A stretch of DNA of 64,000 nt from Perilla frutescens. Taxonomy: Eukaryota > Streptophyta > Magnoliopsida > Lamiales > Lamiaceae. The stretch is from assembly GCA_026008535.1 (NCBI GenBank), contig BRKX01000007.1, positions 8,455,001-8,519,000 on the forward strand. The letters run 5' to 3'. A model generated the notes under the pieces. That model was not told the DNA's origin. It did not search any database and saw nothing but the letters and a program-made list of their open reading frames with translations. The position numbers and the translations under genes were made by a program. Of this stretch, positions 49,910-62,388 are shown piece by piece (position 1 is the stretch's first letter; every line of letters begins with the position of its first letter).

Positions 49910-52900
49910 TTAATACAAACCAATAAAGCTCATACATAACTCATACTTAGAAGTTTGTAGTGTCTTAGTAAAAGTGTCAGTTGGATTCTTGGTAGTATCA
50001 ATTTTGGTAATTGAAATTACCTCTTTGTCCACTAAATCTCTTACAAAATACAGCTTGACATCAATATGCTTCGTTCTCCCATGATAGCCTTGATGCTCAG
50101 ACAGGTGAATAGCACTCTGGTTATCACAAAAAATTGTAACACAATCCTGAGTAACTTCAAACTCTCCAAGAATGCCTCTTAGCCAGACACTTTCCTTCAC
50201 TGCTTCAGTTAGTGCCATATATTCTGCTTTTGTAGTTGATAGAGAAACTATAGATTGGTGAGTTGATTTCCAACTTATTGCAGTTCCAAATAAGGTGAAC
50301 ACATATCCAGTAAGTGACTTTCTAGTATCCATGTTTGCAGCAAAATCTGCATCAACATACCCAGTTAAAGCACCACTTCATCCATTTATGCATTTTTTGA
50401 ACTTTAACCCTCTTCTAACTGAACCTCGAATGTATCTCATGGCCCATTTCACTGATTCCCAGTGAATCCTTCCAGGATTGCACATAAATCTACTCAAGAC
50501 ACTCATAACATAAGCCATGTCTAGTCTACATCACACCATAGCATACATCAAACTTCCTACTACACTGTCATAGGGAATGCAGTTCATTTCCGACTGATCT
50601 TCAGCTATAGATGCTTTTTGATGTAGGCTCAACTTCAGGCCTTGCTTGAGTGGTGTGGCAACTGACTTACACAGATTCATATTATATTTCTTAAGAACCT
50701 TTTCAAGATAGGATTCTTGTGTAAGGAATACAACATCATCACTCCTCATTCTCTTTATCTGCATACCAAGTATAACCTTGGCTTCTCCAAGATCTTTCAT
50801 TTCAAATTTTGCTCTCAAAATCTCCTTCACTCTTGTAATTCCTTCTATTGAATCAGTAGCTATGAGCATATCATCAACATATAACAGAAGATAAGTGGTA
50901 GACACTCCTTTAATTCTGAAATATACACAGTGATCATAATTGCTCCTTCTAAAATTTTGAGACAGCATGTAGTCATCAAATCTTAGATACCACTACCTGA
51001 GACTTTGCTTCAAACCATACAAAGATCTCTGAAGTTTACATGCCTTATTTTCTGCATTCTTCATAGAGATCCCATCTGGTATCTTCATGAAAATATTTTC
51101 TCTTAATTTTCCATGGAGAAAAGCTGTTGTTACATCCATCTGGTCAACTCCAGATTGAATTGAGCTACAAGTGCCAATAAGATCCTTATTGAGTAATGCT
51201 TTACCATCAGAGAAAAAAATCTCATTGTAGTCTATTCCTTCCCTTTGAGAGAAGCCTTTAGATACAAGTCTAGCTTTATACCTCAACCTTTCTCACTTTG
51301 TAGCCTCTGGTTTCTTCTTGTAGATCCATTTACAGCCTACAAGTTTCTACTTCCTTGGTTTATGTACAATCTCCCAGGTATCATTCTTGCTCAGAGATAG
51401 AAGCTCTTCTTCCATAGAAACCAACCATTTTCTACTTTCTACACAACTAATTGCTTCCTGATATGTTTTTGGTTCATAGTGCTCCACCTTAAGAGCTGAA
51501 TATAAAGCAAAAGACACAATATCAACTTGTCCAAACCTTGCAGGAGGTCTAACTACTCTTCTTTATCTATCTCTGGCAAGTTGGTAATTATTGTAACTGT
51601 GATCTTCCTCATATTCTGAATATTCCTCCCCAGTTGTTTCCATGTTAGATATAGGATCAGCATACTGACTTGATGCAAATTGAGGCACCTCAAAATGAGT
51701 TTCAATTCTTACTGATTGTGCTTCAGTTCCAGACAACTGAGAGTTATTTTGTTCAGAAGTTACCTTCAGAGGAAACTTATTTTCATCAAAAGATACATCC
51801 CTACCGATGATAAACTTTGACCCTCAATGTACCAAAGTTTGTACCCTTTAACTCCCTTAGGGTAGCCAACAAATACATGCTTTAGAGATCTTGGCTCTAA
51901 CTTGTCTTATTTGGTATGAACATATGACAAACAACCTACAACTCTCAGCTGGCTATAATCAGCTGATCTTCCACTCCAAACTTCTTCTGGAGTTTTGAAT
52001 TTCAGAGCAGAGGCTGAATATTTATTTATGAGATATGCAGTTGTGTTAACTATCTCACTCCAAAATGATTTAGAGAGTCCAGAGCTGCTCAACATACAAC
52101 TTACTTTTTCCAATAGAGTTTGGTTCATCCTTTCCGCAATGCCATTTTGTTGTTAAGTTCCTGGTACTGTCTTATGCCTAGTTATTTCTCTTTCTTTGCA
52201 GTAGCTTTGGAATTCTTCAGCTAGAAACTCAAGCCTATTATCAGTTCTCAAGTATTTCAGCTTCCTTCCAGTTTTGTTCTCCACATCAAATAGCCATTCT
52301 TTAAACCTCTTAAAAGCTTCAGATTTGGTTTTAAGAATGTATATCCACACTTTCCTTGAATAATTATCTATTATTGACATGAAGTATCTTCCTCCACCTT
52401 TAGTTGTGACCTTGACAGGCCCCCATAAATCTGAGTAAGCATGTACTGCAAGATTTCAGTTGTAGTATGTGCTGCAGCAGAAACTTCAAAAATTTTTCCT
52501 TACCATAAATGCAATGTTCACACATTTGCAGCTTATGCATTGTGTCTCCAAACAACAAGTTTTGTCTGGATAGTTCTTGCAGACCCTTTTCACCTACATG
52601 AGCAAGCCTTCCATGCCACAAATATGTATTATCCCTCTGATTTACAGTGTGTAATTGACCACCCACTGTGTTACCAACTAGAAAATAGAGATCATTCTTC
52701 CTTGTTCCTTGTATTACAGTAGTAGTACCTTTTAACACTATTAACAGGCCATTTTCTGATTCAAACTTGTATCCCATTGAATCAAAAATTCCCAATGAAA
52801 TTAGATTTCTTCTAAAATCAGGAACATACCTTACATTTGTCAGCTCTCTGATTACTCCATCAAACATTCTAATTTTGATAAATCCAATTCATTTAATCTT

Positions 52901-53950
52901 GCATGACTGATAATTTCCTAATAGAACAATTCCTTCATTCAATTCCTTGAATTTTGAGAACCATTCTATTTTGGGTGTCATGTGAAAACTACAACCTGAA
53001 TCTAGAATCCATTCTATTCCAATCTCAATAGATGCTATGGATAAAACTTCATAGTACTCATATCCTCCATCAGTGTTGTCAAATGTCTGATTCGCCCGAT
53101 TTCTTGGGCCTGCATTTGTGTTATCAGCAGCTTTTCCTTTCACGGTCTTCCACTTGGCACAGTTTTTCTTGTAGTGGCCTGACTCATGACAATGGAAACA
53201 CTTTCTTACTTCTTGATTGGTTTCTGTTCATTTCCTTTCTGGTTTCTTATTCCCAGATTTTGGCTCCTTCTTGGCCTGCTTCTTGTTGTAACTTTGTTTC
53301 TTGATGTTGAGACCTTCTCCACCAGTAGAGACCATCATCTGATCAGCTGACTTCTGCAATTTCTTTGATTTAAGTGCCACCTGTACATCATCAAGGGTAA
53401 TGGAGTCTCTACTGCCAAATAGTAGAGTATTTTTGAAGTTCTGAAACGATTTGGGTATGGCCGATAGAAGGATTAAAGCTTTATCCTCCTATTCCATTTT
53501 CACTTGAATATTCTCAAGATCGTCTAAAACTTTGTTGAACTCATCCATCTGGCTCAAGACAGACTTCTCTTCAGTCATCTTGAAAGAATAGAGCCTTTGT
53601 TTCATGTATAGGCAATTTGCTAGGGTTTTCACCATATACAGACTTTCAAGTTTATTCAAAACTTTAATTGCAGTAGTCTTTTTGGATACTTCTCTTAATG
53701 CTTTATCACCCAGACACAAGATGATCATGCTATGTGCCTTCTCCAGTATTAGAGCTCTCTCCTCACTCTTTTATTTACCAGAAGTTGGAGCTCTATCATC
53801 ACTCTTCTCTTTTCCAGAAGAGCTTGCGACCTCCTCCTTCAAAGCATCACTGAGGCCTTGTTAAATCAAGAGTGACTCCATCTTCACCTTCCACAGACCA
53901 AAGTCTGTCTTGTCTGTAAATTTCTCCATATCAAACCGTGCAGAACTCAT
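49910..53950 (-). pseudogene. Copia gag-pol polyprotein with many stop codons
   Basis: The minus strand starts MSSARFDMEKFTDKTDFG at 53950. Domains: gag (UBN2-type, about 53950-53300); zinc knuckle CFHCHESGHYKKNC (about 53190); aspartic protease WILDSGCSFHMTP (about 53000); GAG-pre-integrase with WHGRLAHVGEKGLQEL (about 52600); integrase core with DNYSRKVW, RTDNRLEF and AERMNQTL (52380-52080); reverse transcriptase with QMDVTTAFLHGKL and the catalytic YVDDMLIA (51290-50530); RNase H with STTKAEYMALTEA (50330-49910). At least nine in-frame stops or small shifts break it (for example near 53862, 53766, 53488, 53230, 52890, 52150, 51906, 50990, 50529). Most catalytic motifs are still readable, so decay has been by point change, not deletion. 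The protein would have copied and integrated element RNA. Confidence 0.93.
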
Positions 53951-53984
53951 CTTGATCCTTCCGTTTCCCATTGACGGCGCCAAT

Positions 53985-54674
53985 TGTCAAGAATTCAGCT
54001 CAACAATAGAGATTAGTTGTATCAAGATACAAAGAACACACACAACAAGAAGAAATGAACGAAGAACACCAAGATTTAAGTGGTTCAATCTTATGATCTA
54101 CATCCACTGTCGAAAGAAAGATTACTTCTCTCCTTGTATTAATCTTCATTGATTACATACACTTGCTTACAATTTTTTTCTCTCTCAATCTAATGTTAGA
54201 ATACACAGAAGATTCTCTTAAGAAACTGATCTGTATCTCTTTCTTGAATGTATTTACTTGATATCTATCTCTCAACTTGCTCAACTGAAGGAAAGAAGGG
54301 AGATATATATATGTACACACACACACACACAATCACACTTCAAAACACACTTCACAACACCTCTCTCCAATCTCAAGGCACTTCTCTCCAAATCCTTTCA
54401 ACACTTGTAATCCTTTTGATATTTTTCTGGAACAATATCTGTTCTTATATAATTTAGATCCGCACCTGTATCAAACAAAGCTGCAACATCAATTTTGTGT
54501 GTGTATATATATAACCTTAAACAAACAAACGGTTGAACACAACTAGCATAACTGCTCATAACAGAAAACTAACTCCAACTAATTGAATTAGCCACCACTT
54601 AAAATCTGCTATACTTGAACTGCCATGCACCGCGCTTTGAAAGATTCAAGAGCTACAATCAACCCCATCCATCA
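53985..54674 (-). repeat. 5' LTR of the copia element, with ~200-bp extra segment
   Basis: 690 bp against 488 bp for its partner. The extra sequence, about 54310-54515, lies between matching flanks and is bounded by 'atatatatgtacacacac' on one side and its near complement 'gtgtgtgtatatatata' on the other. The target may have been the LTR's own TATA-rich site. Confidence 0.88.
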
Positions 54675-55038
54675 CAACTATGATTAATTATATCAAAATT
54701 CAATTTTATAATTTTTTAATTCATTTTTTTGTTAATAAATGTTGACTATAATTATTTATGTTATAATTAATTTTTATTTTATAATAAATACTATTATAAA
54801 ATTATAAATTTAATAGTGAATACGAAGTGAAATATGAAGAAGTGGGACATGAAATTTGAACCGTGTTTTATTGGGTGAATCCGTTCCATATTAATTTTAT
54901 GGTGGTTGTATGTGTCTTATATTAATGATGTACAATTATATATGAATATATTTATAAAGCTCGATATTGGAGGCTTTGACTGAAATTTGAACATTGATCT
55001 TTTGAACTAAATATATTGATGAAATTTGAACTTATGTC
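54675..55038. repeat. Right half of the family A repeat split by the copia element
   Basis: Sequence to about 54850 ('ttaataaatgttgacta', 'taatttttattttataata', 'atagtgaatacgaagtgaa') matches 24836-25010 in order. The left half (49140-49311) matches 24663-24835. The remainder is AT-rich. Confidence 0.65.
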
Positions 55039-55745
55039 TAGGGGTGTGTAATGATTGATTCGGTGCAAAACTGAACCGAATTAATAAAATCATAAATTAA
55101 AATTTTAAGAAAAATGAAAACTAAATCAATCAAAGTAATTGATATAGCCAAACCAATCAAATCATAATTTTTTTGGTTTGTTTGGTTCGGTTTTCGGTTT
55201 GAACTAAAAAAATTGATGGAATTTGAATGTTTTTTTTTGTTTTTCTAAACAATTATACATAAAGAATAACACTGAAATTCAATAAATAACAAACTGTACA
55301 TTAAATAAATAATAATAAAATTATCCTCTGATTCAGTCTCGTACATGGTCTACTTATCACAATATCACAAGTCACAATTACACTTAACATAACAGCTAAT
55401 AATTCAATACACAAAAAATATCGTAAATCTTTTATTTGAAGTGAAAGCACTCTTGCATTTTGCCCTAATTCACTAATGAGCATATAATTTTTTTAAAAAA
55501 TTTATGTGTAATATTAAAAATATGAATTATAAAACATAAATTAAAAAAAATGTAATTTATATACTTTGGTTAGTTCGGTTTTAGCTGAAATATTTCTTTA
55601 TTAAAATCAATACCAAACCAAACTATATTTTGGTTTTAATATTCAAAATCGAACTAAAATTAAAGATAAAATCACTAAATCAATCAACTCAAATAACTCG
55701 GTTCGGTTCAATTTTTTTAGTTTTGATTCGTTTTGCACAACCATA
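55039..55745. mobile_element. hAT-type MITE
   Basis: Starts TAGGGGTGTG and ends CACAACCATA, a hAT-style inverted repeat. A perfect 8-bp target duplication, CTTATGTC, flanks it (55031-55038, 55746-55753). Inner blocks rich in GGTTCGGTT and AACCGAACC are also inverted (55050-55070 and 55690-55710). Non-coding, about 707 bp. Confidence 0.88.
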
Positions 55746-55889
55746 CTTATGTCTATTTTTAGATAAATTGTTGTCTAGTCTACATATCTAAAAAATCACT
55801 TGATTCTGATAGACATCGTTTTATACCATACTTGTTGTCCGTGGTTTTACCTTTGTATATGTCTAGATAGATAGTGATGTTGGGATAGA

Positions 55890-56195
55890 CTCATTTATTG
55901 CATATTCGGTGTTACATTATCTATTGCATACTCTTTTTTTTTTCAATTTCAATTTCTTGTACTTTAGTTTAATATTACACTTGATGTTGTAATATTACAT
56001 TTTTTTAGTATTTAATTTATAATTTATAATTATTAATTAATTATTTAAAAAAATTAAATACTACCATAAATAATAAATTTAATATTAAATTAAATAACAA
56101 AAAATTGAAATTGAAGAAGAAAATGAAAAAGAACTAAAAAAATCGAATATTCAATAGGGAATGCAACACAGAAGTTGCAATTGGCGATTTGATGT
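55890..56195. repeat. Hairpin repeat element, family A, short copy
   Basis: The left arm ('tctattgcatac', 'ttcaatttcaatttcttg', 'tagtttaatatta') is complementary to the right arm ('taatattaaattaaataaca', 'aattgaaattgaagaag', 'attcaataggga'). Confidence 0.6.
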
Positions 56196-57280
56196 TTTAT
56201 GATTAAAACACTATTGCAAAATCTAATGTTACTTATTATATATATATATATATATATATATTATCGAAATATTTTCAATCATTTTAGTTGCACCTTATCA
56301 TAATTGTAACCGGAATGAAGTAGAGGTTGTTAAAGAAATGGAATTGTTTTATTGAAAATAAGAAATAATGACAAGAATAAAGATCATATATGGATATGGG
56401 GCATGGATGCTTTCAACTTGTTTTCTCCCAAAATCCACAGAGCTTATGGTTATCTTGTTGAAACAAGAACTTTTATTTTATTTTTGTAATTTATTAATTC
56501 GAATTACAAAATTGATTTTGATTGGTCGATATTTACTTTTGTCCATGTTAACTAAAGCAATAAAATATGTATGCATAATTTTTATATACATATACACATC
56601 CCACGACGAGAGTTTGAATATCTTAGTACATTAGCTCCATTGATGCATGCGAAACACTCCTTAATTAATTACATTATTATTGTATATATATCTTCTTGGT
56701 CCAATTAGTAAAATTAATAAGTTCTTGACTCAAAAGGTAATTATTAAATAAAATCCCAACAATTTTCATATGAGACACTCTATTCAAAGTTTTTGTGCGT
56801 CAACTGTGTATCAAACATCAAAATTATTGGTTTTTCTTTCATTTTTTTCTTTGATTTTAATTTCTTTTGATTCAGTATAATTTTATATTATTATATATTA
56901 TTTATTCCACCCAATTAGGGTTTTTAATTATTTTTAAATATTTCATTTTCATTTTTAAGTTAATATAATTGATTTTTACGGTTGATTAGTCTAAACTTAA
57001 GGTGTATAATTTTTTAAAATTTTAATTTTTTGCAATAAATATTAATTAGGATTAGTTATAATATAATAGATTTTATTTTTATGAAAAACATTACTAAAAC
57101 TACGCAATTTTAATGTTGACACACAAATGACATACGCAATTTGGACTTTGGAGTAGAAGATCTTACCCGAACAACTTTAACAATTGTAAAATTAGAAAAA
57201 TGTGATATTATTGTATATATGCCATGTACCGATTAAAAAAGCCATTATGAAGTATGCATGCGATTAGATGTAAGAGGGCA

Positions 57281-57355
<75 letters not shown>

Positions 57356-58612
57356 GGTAATAATAATAATGGTGTAAAGGTAAGATAATATTGGTACGAA
57401 TCTTAATTAGTTCCTCTATCCCCAAATTCAAACACAAAAAAAAATATATATATATTTATATATTTACATATATGTGCTCATTTTTTATTAGTAAACGGTC
57501 ATTAAATTATCTTTTTCATCAATTTACTCATATATAGCGATGTTGAAAATTAATAATATTTTATTTTAAGTGAAAAAATAACAATAATATGGTAGGAAAT
57601 GCATATGTACATGTGTCCATTTTACGTTTTCAAATTTTCATATGCAGCATGACACATAAAAGAGAATCCAAGACAAAATCATGGGGATAAAACCATTCCA
57701 TCTCAATAGAGAAATTTAGGCAAACCCCATACTTGTTAGAATGAAAATACCGTTATATACAATTTTATTCTATAGTAAATTTGTAACAAATCTTTCATAA
57801 TCTTTTTTTGGGACAATGAAATATTGTTGGGATAATGGCCATGAATTAGGATTAAATCACCTTTAAAATGGCCATCTCTAATAGTACAAAGTTTTGTGTG
57901 TTAATCGTGTACCAAACGCACAAACATTAAAATTATTTTTTTTTCTTCCAGTTTTACCTTCAATTTTAATTTCTTTTGGTTTATTATAATTTTTCATAAT
58001 TATTTAGGGTTTTATATTCCACCAAATTAGGATTTATAATTATTTTTTAGTATTTAATTTTATTTTTTTAATTAATATAATTGATTTTTAATTAGGGCTG
58101 ATTATTCCAAAATTTGGGTATGTAATTTTTACCAATAAATATTAATTATGATTAGTTATAATATAACAACTTTTATTTTTATGGAAAACATTATTAAAAC
58201 TATGCAAATTTAATGTTGGTACACACAACTTTGGACTAGAGGATCTTATCTCCATCCAGACAAGCATAAACAAAAGATTAATTTTCTTAATTCCTAATTA
58301 GGGCTGGAAATTAGTGGATGATAAATGACTACTATTCCAAGAAAACACCTCGGATTAAGACATGTTATTATCTTTAGTTGGAAATTAAGAGGATGAAAAT
58401 GACAATTACTGAGGATGGAGGCTCTTGTCTGGGTGGGACTCTAACTAGGCAAACCACTTTGTGAATGGCCAATTACAATGGGCCCACACTATGTAATTGC
58501 CTAGGTTTTTATGACTTTGCAATGCATCATCCACCACCATTTCCATTGCTCATGTTATTAACGTCTCCGTCTCATTCATATATGCCGATTTTTCTTTTTT
58601 ATATATTGTAAT
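56196..58612. other. AT-rich DNA with two tandem-like family A repeat arms and an (AAT)n array
   Basis: About 56800-57130 and 57890-58220 are two copies, about 1.1 kb apart in the same orientation, of 'gtgtatcaaac.. caaaattatt.. ccacccaattagg.. attaattatgattagttata'. About 26400-26700 is a third. No gene is supported; the 88-codon frame at 56368-56634 is unrecognised. Confidence 0.5.
57281..57353 (+). repeat. (AAT)n microsatellite
   Basis: About 24 uninterrupted trinucleotide units. Confidence 0.95.
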
Positions 58613-59386
58613 GGAAAATTTACACTTTGATACCTACATTTTTTATACTTTTTAAAAAAGGGTTAATTGCCTTAAAAATCATGAACTTTGAACTTAGTTA
58701 CAAATTTAACATGAACTTTAAAAGTAGGCAATTAAAACACCAACTTTAAATTTATATGTTATTCAACATCCCCAAATTTTTATAAAATAAATTGATCTCC
58801 AATCCAACATACAATTTGATCGTCTCTTCGAGCCCGTTATGACTCGACCATCAATTTTTGAGAATAACATCAAAGTGGCCCCAATTGTATGTTGAACTGG
58901 AGGTCAATTTATTTTATAAAAATATAGGGATGTTGAATAACACACAAATTGAAAGTTAGTGTTTTAATTGCCTACTTTTAAAGTTCATGTTAAATTTGCA
59001 ACTAAGCTCAAAGTTCATGATTTTTAAGGCAATTAAAAATTTTGACCTACTTTATTACTATTAGCAAAGTAGCACTCACTTTTTCAAAAATTTTGCAAAT
59101 CTGACCTCGATCAAATTTCCAGACTAGAATATTTATGTGGCATGCCAACAAATTTATTTTATTTTTAGTTCATAATTGACATGGAATATCCAGGTAATAT
59201 TTTTTATTGGAGCAAAAAAGCCATGCAAGAATTCCGACATGCCACATAGATATTCTAGGCTGGAAATTTGATCGAGGTCAGATTTATAAATTTTTTTAAA
59301 AAGTGGGTACTATTTTGCTAATAGTAATAAAGTGGATCATTTTTGAAAAAATGTCCAAAATGTAGGTATCAAAGTGTAAATTTTCC
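58613..59386. mobile_element. Long-TIR MULE MITE (outer) carrying a nested element
   Basis: Begins GGAAAATTTACACTTTGATA and ends with the exact complement at 59374-59386. The arms match over more than 150 bp once the nested insert is skipped ('actttattactattagcaaa', 'ctgacctcgatcaaatttcc'). A near-perfect 9-bp target duplication flanks it: TATTGTAAT (58604-58612) and TATCGTAAT (59387-59395). Non-coding. Confidence 0.88.
58660..59037. mobile_element. Nested long-TIR MITE
   Basis: Inside the left arm of the outer element lies a 378-bp palindromic unit. It begins GGGTTAATTGCCTTAAAAAT and is complementary over nearly its full half-length (about 180 bp) to its right end ('atttttaaggcaattaa'). The target duplication is not resolved because the flanks are A/T runs. 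Confidence 0.82.
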
Positions 59387-59395
59387 TATCGTAAT

Positions 59396-61349
59396 ATATA
59401 GACTGTTTCTCTATATAAATTTAACTCATTTATTAATATATACTCATTTTTAATACGTTTATGTTAAAATTTGTTGCGCAACTTACTGAAATAGAATACA
59501 GTTTGTAATGTCAGACACGATATTAAAAATAGTAATTTTTTACTACCTTAACACAATAGCAACGAATTAGAAATAAGATTGCACGAGAATAAATTTTAAA
59601 TCACACACAACATGTATATGATTGCCATATGGCGAAATTAGGCTTTCACAAGCATAAACAATATAGTTGATTATGTTGAACAAATGTTCCACACACATCA
59701 ACAAAAATACATGAACCTAAATCTAGTTTTCGACTAAATTAAATTCAAAAAATAACAAATCAACCTACCAGTTAATTTGTTTACAATGCATCAAGGATTC
59801 CTAGTCTTGATCTCTTCTATCTAAACTAATTCGAACAATCTATTCATAAGAATTGAACGAAGGAAAAACATTTAAAGAAGAAGATTGAATCCTAGAAATC
59901 TAGTTGCACAAAGGGTGACTCGAGCTTTGTATCTTCTCACTCTCAAGGTGATATATTCTCTGCTCGAATAGCCTCTTCAAATGAGAATCAACTCCTTTAA
60001 ATATCTTCACTTGAATCGGCTTGAAGTCCAAGTTATCTTCTTGAACGTGTGTTGTAGATAACCGCCACTACTCCACTATTTTGTAGGAAACCGTCTTTTT
60101 TGTGTGGCTAGAAACACAACTCACGTTCTCCTCCATTTCTCTAGAGTTCCAGCACGTTAATATCTGAAAAGAAATGGTTAAATAGAAGATAACAAGATAC
60201 CTAAACAATAGGAGATAAAGTTTGACTAAATCAAACTTTATTTAAAAAATAATATCTCAATCATATATATCCATTTATTTGAAATAAAGATTTCGTGGAT
60301 ATATATGATTTAAGATATACAAATATAATATAATTTATTAAAAATTATAAATCCTAAAAACTAGAAAAGGATAAGATTAGACACGATAAATGTCACAGAC
60401 AATGTCATAAGGATTCTGTATGACATTATGTTCAACATTGAATACAATGTCATACATCACTTTACAGTTTACATTAAGAATTAATTCATTGTCAAAGAAA
60501 ATAACTATGTGCATATTAGAACATTTACTTGTATAATTGTCTTTTCCAATAATTTAACCATAGTGAAAAATTTAATCAACTCATATGAATAGGACGGTGG
60601 GAGTATGTTTTTAGGGTAATAATGAAATTATTTTTGTATTGATTTATATAACAACTAAAATTTGAGGGCACAATTTTTTTTAAAAAAAAATTACAAAATA
60701 AAATAAAATACAAAAAATGTTGTGGGAGGGAAACTCTTTAATTGACTTTATTTGGAAGTTAAGTTTGCTCTTAATAATCCACCTAGAAGAGTAATTGAAT
60801 GATGGCCGAGGGAAACTCTTTAATTGCCTTTTTTTATTATATTTTAAAGTTATATATTTTATTTAATGTTAAAAGTATATAAAAATTAAAAATTCTGATT
60901 TTATGGGCTTAATTTCATTAGAGCCTCTCACAGTGGTTGGTTCACTTGTGCAATTAAACCATTAATAAATAAAGAGTTAAAAAAAACTTAAAAACAAATT
61001 AATATATAAAGACAATTTTAAGACGAAAAATACCTTTCAAAACAAATTTTAGACAATTTTTTTTTTTCAGAAACCCTAATTATTACAGAAGTTGCGTCCA
61101 TGTCTCAACATATTAGTTCAATTTGCCAGCATTTAAGGCCTTTAATATTGAAATTAATATAAATTAATAAGTTATTCCTAAGTTGACAAATTTTGATCAC
61201 AGATGGCAGATTTGTTAGTCATCCAACTCTTTAATTTATAATTTGGATTTGATTGCAATATCTCATAGTTCACCAACCATTGAAACTAAAATAAATCATT
61301 CGAGTAAGTAATCAAAATAATAATAATCATAATGATAATGATCATTAAG

Positions 61350-61350
<1 letters not shown>
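59396..61350. other. AT-rich intergenic DNA, possible LTR remnant at 59750-60180
   Basis: About 59750-60180 is less AT-rich and reads like LTR leader sequence on the minus strand, but no TG..CA ends, tract or coding region was found. About 60500-60605 ends in 'gaataggacggtgggagta', a style of Stowaway terminus, without a partner. No gene is supported. Confidence 0.35.

Positions 61351-61422
<72 letters not shown>
61351..61422 (+). repeat. (AAT)n microsatellite
   Basis: About 23 trinucleotide units after a short ATA-rich lead-in. Confidence 0.95.
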
Positions 61423-61423
<1 letters not shown>

Positions 61424-62335
61424 TTTGTATGGTACTCCTAATCAAGAAAATTAAATAATCTTGCCAATCATGCAATTAGCTGAAATATACCTACATAATG
61501 TTAATATACATACGTGTGTAACAATTACGGAAGAGTGAGATATGCCATTCCAAAATAAAAAAATAAAAATGAAATGAGGGAAATTTATGGCTAAATACAA
61601 TAATTAGGGTCACATAATCTGCCCATAATAATAATTGTAAATTTAGGACCTCAAACATAAAATATCTATTAATCCAAGACCTCAAAAATAAAAACTACAT
61701 GAAAAATGAAAACTATCAATTAAGAACCTCTAAAATCAAGCATGTTGACTCCTTTTTATTTTTTAATTATATTTTTATAATAGCAATTAATAAAGAATTT
61801 TTCGTTGAAAATTAATATAAAATAATAAAAAAATCAAAAGAACTAAAATATATTATACTCGGAGTCTTAAATTGATAGTTTATCATATTTCAATTCATAT
61901 ATTGATCGATTTCATCTCTTAAGTACTTAATAGATAAACAGTCCATCTTTCAAATACTAAATCGATAAAACTCTTTAAAAAAATAATTTAAAATCAAATA
62001 TGTGAAGAATCATCATACCTTGGACGGTTCACCTATGGAAAATTTTACATGAATATCATTCTGGTAATTTTACACCTCGCGCAGGTTATTTTTGTATTTT
62101 CATATGACAATTTGCCGTTTTTCTTTCCTTAGAGCATCTCCAACCGTCTGTCCTATAATGTCGCATTGTCATCATTAAAATACTACATAATCTGTATTCT
62201 ATCTTCATCAGTCTGAACTACCTGCACCCGTGCGGTCTAGTTGTACCCCCTCTTAGACTTGTCCAAGAGGTTTTGGCACCCCAATATGTATACCACTTAT
62301 ACGATATATATACTTTTTTTACTCATAAAAAAAAA
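61423..62335. other. AT-rich DNA with decayed inverted repeat
   Basis: About 61630-61990 is a decayed foldback resembling 37355-37690. 62140-62290 is a GC-richer stretch without a recognised gene. Confidence 0.4.
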
Positions 62336-62388
62336 GAGTACCGAATTCATAGAAGGTTTGATTTGAAGGGATCATCCCAACGAATAAG

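Larger units (their letters stand above)
49312..54674 (-). mobile_element. Ty1/copia LTR retrotransposon, full length but inactive
   Basis: Two LTRs with TGATGG..TTGACA ends (minus-strand reading) bound an internal region with domains in copia order: gag, protease, integrase, reverse transcriptase, RNase H. The primer-binding side (minus, after the 5' LTR) reads ATTGGCGCCGTC. The polypurine tract before the 3' LTR reads AAGGTGGAGAATTT. The LTRs differ by roughly two dozen substitutions over about 300 alignable bases by eye, so the insertion is old. An imperfect 5-bp duplication is possible (ATTAT at 49307-49311, ACTAT at 54677-54681). It is inserted in a family A repeat. Confidence 0.93.

Noticed and set aside
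58660..59037. MicroRNA precursor hairpin
   Set aside because: The near-perfect, very long stem with repeat-family features is that of a MITE. No known mature miRNA sequence was recognised.
57281..61422. CRISPR-like regular arrays
   Set aside because: The regular repeats are (AAT)n microsatellites without spacers, and the DNA is eukaryotic.
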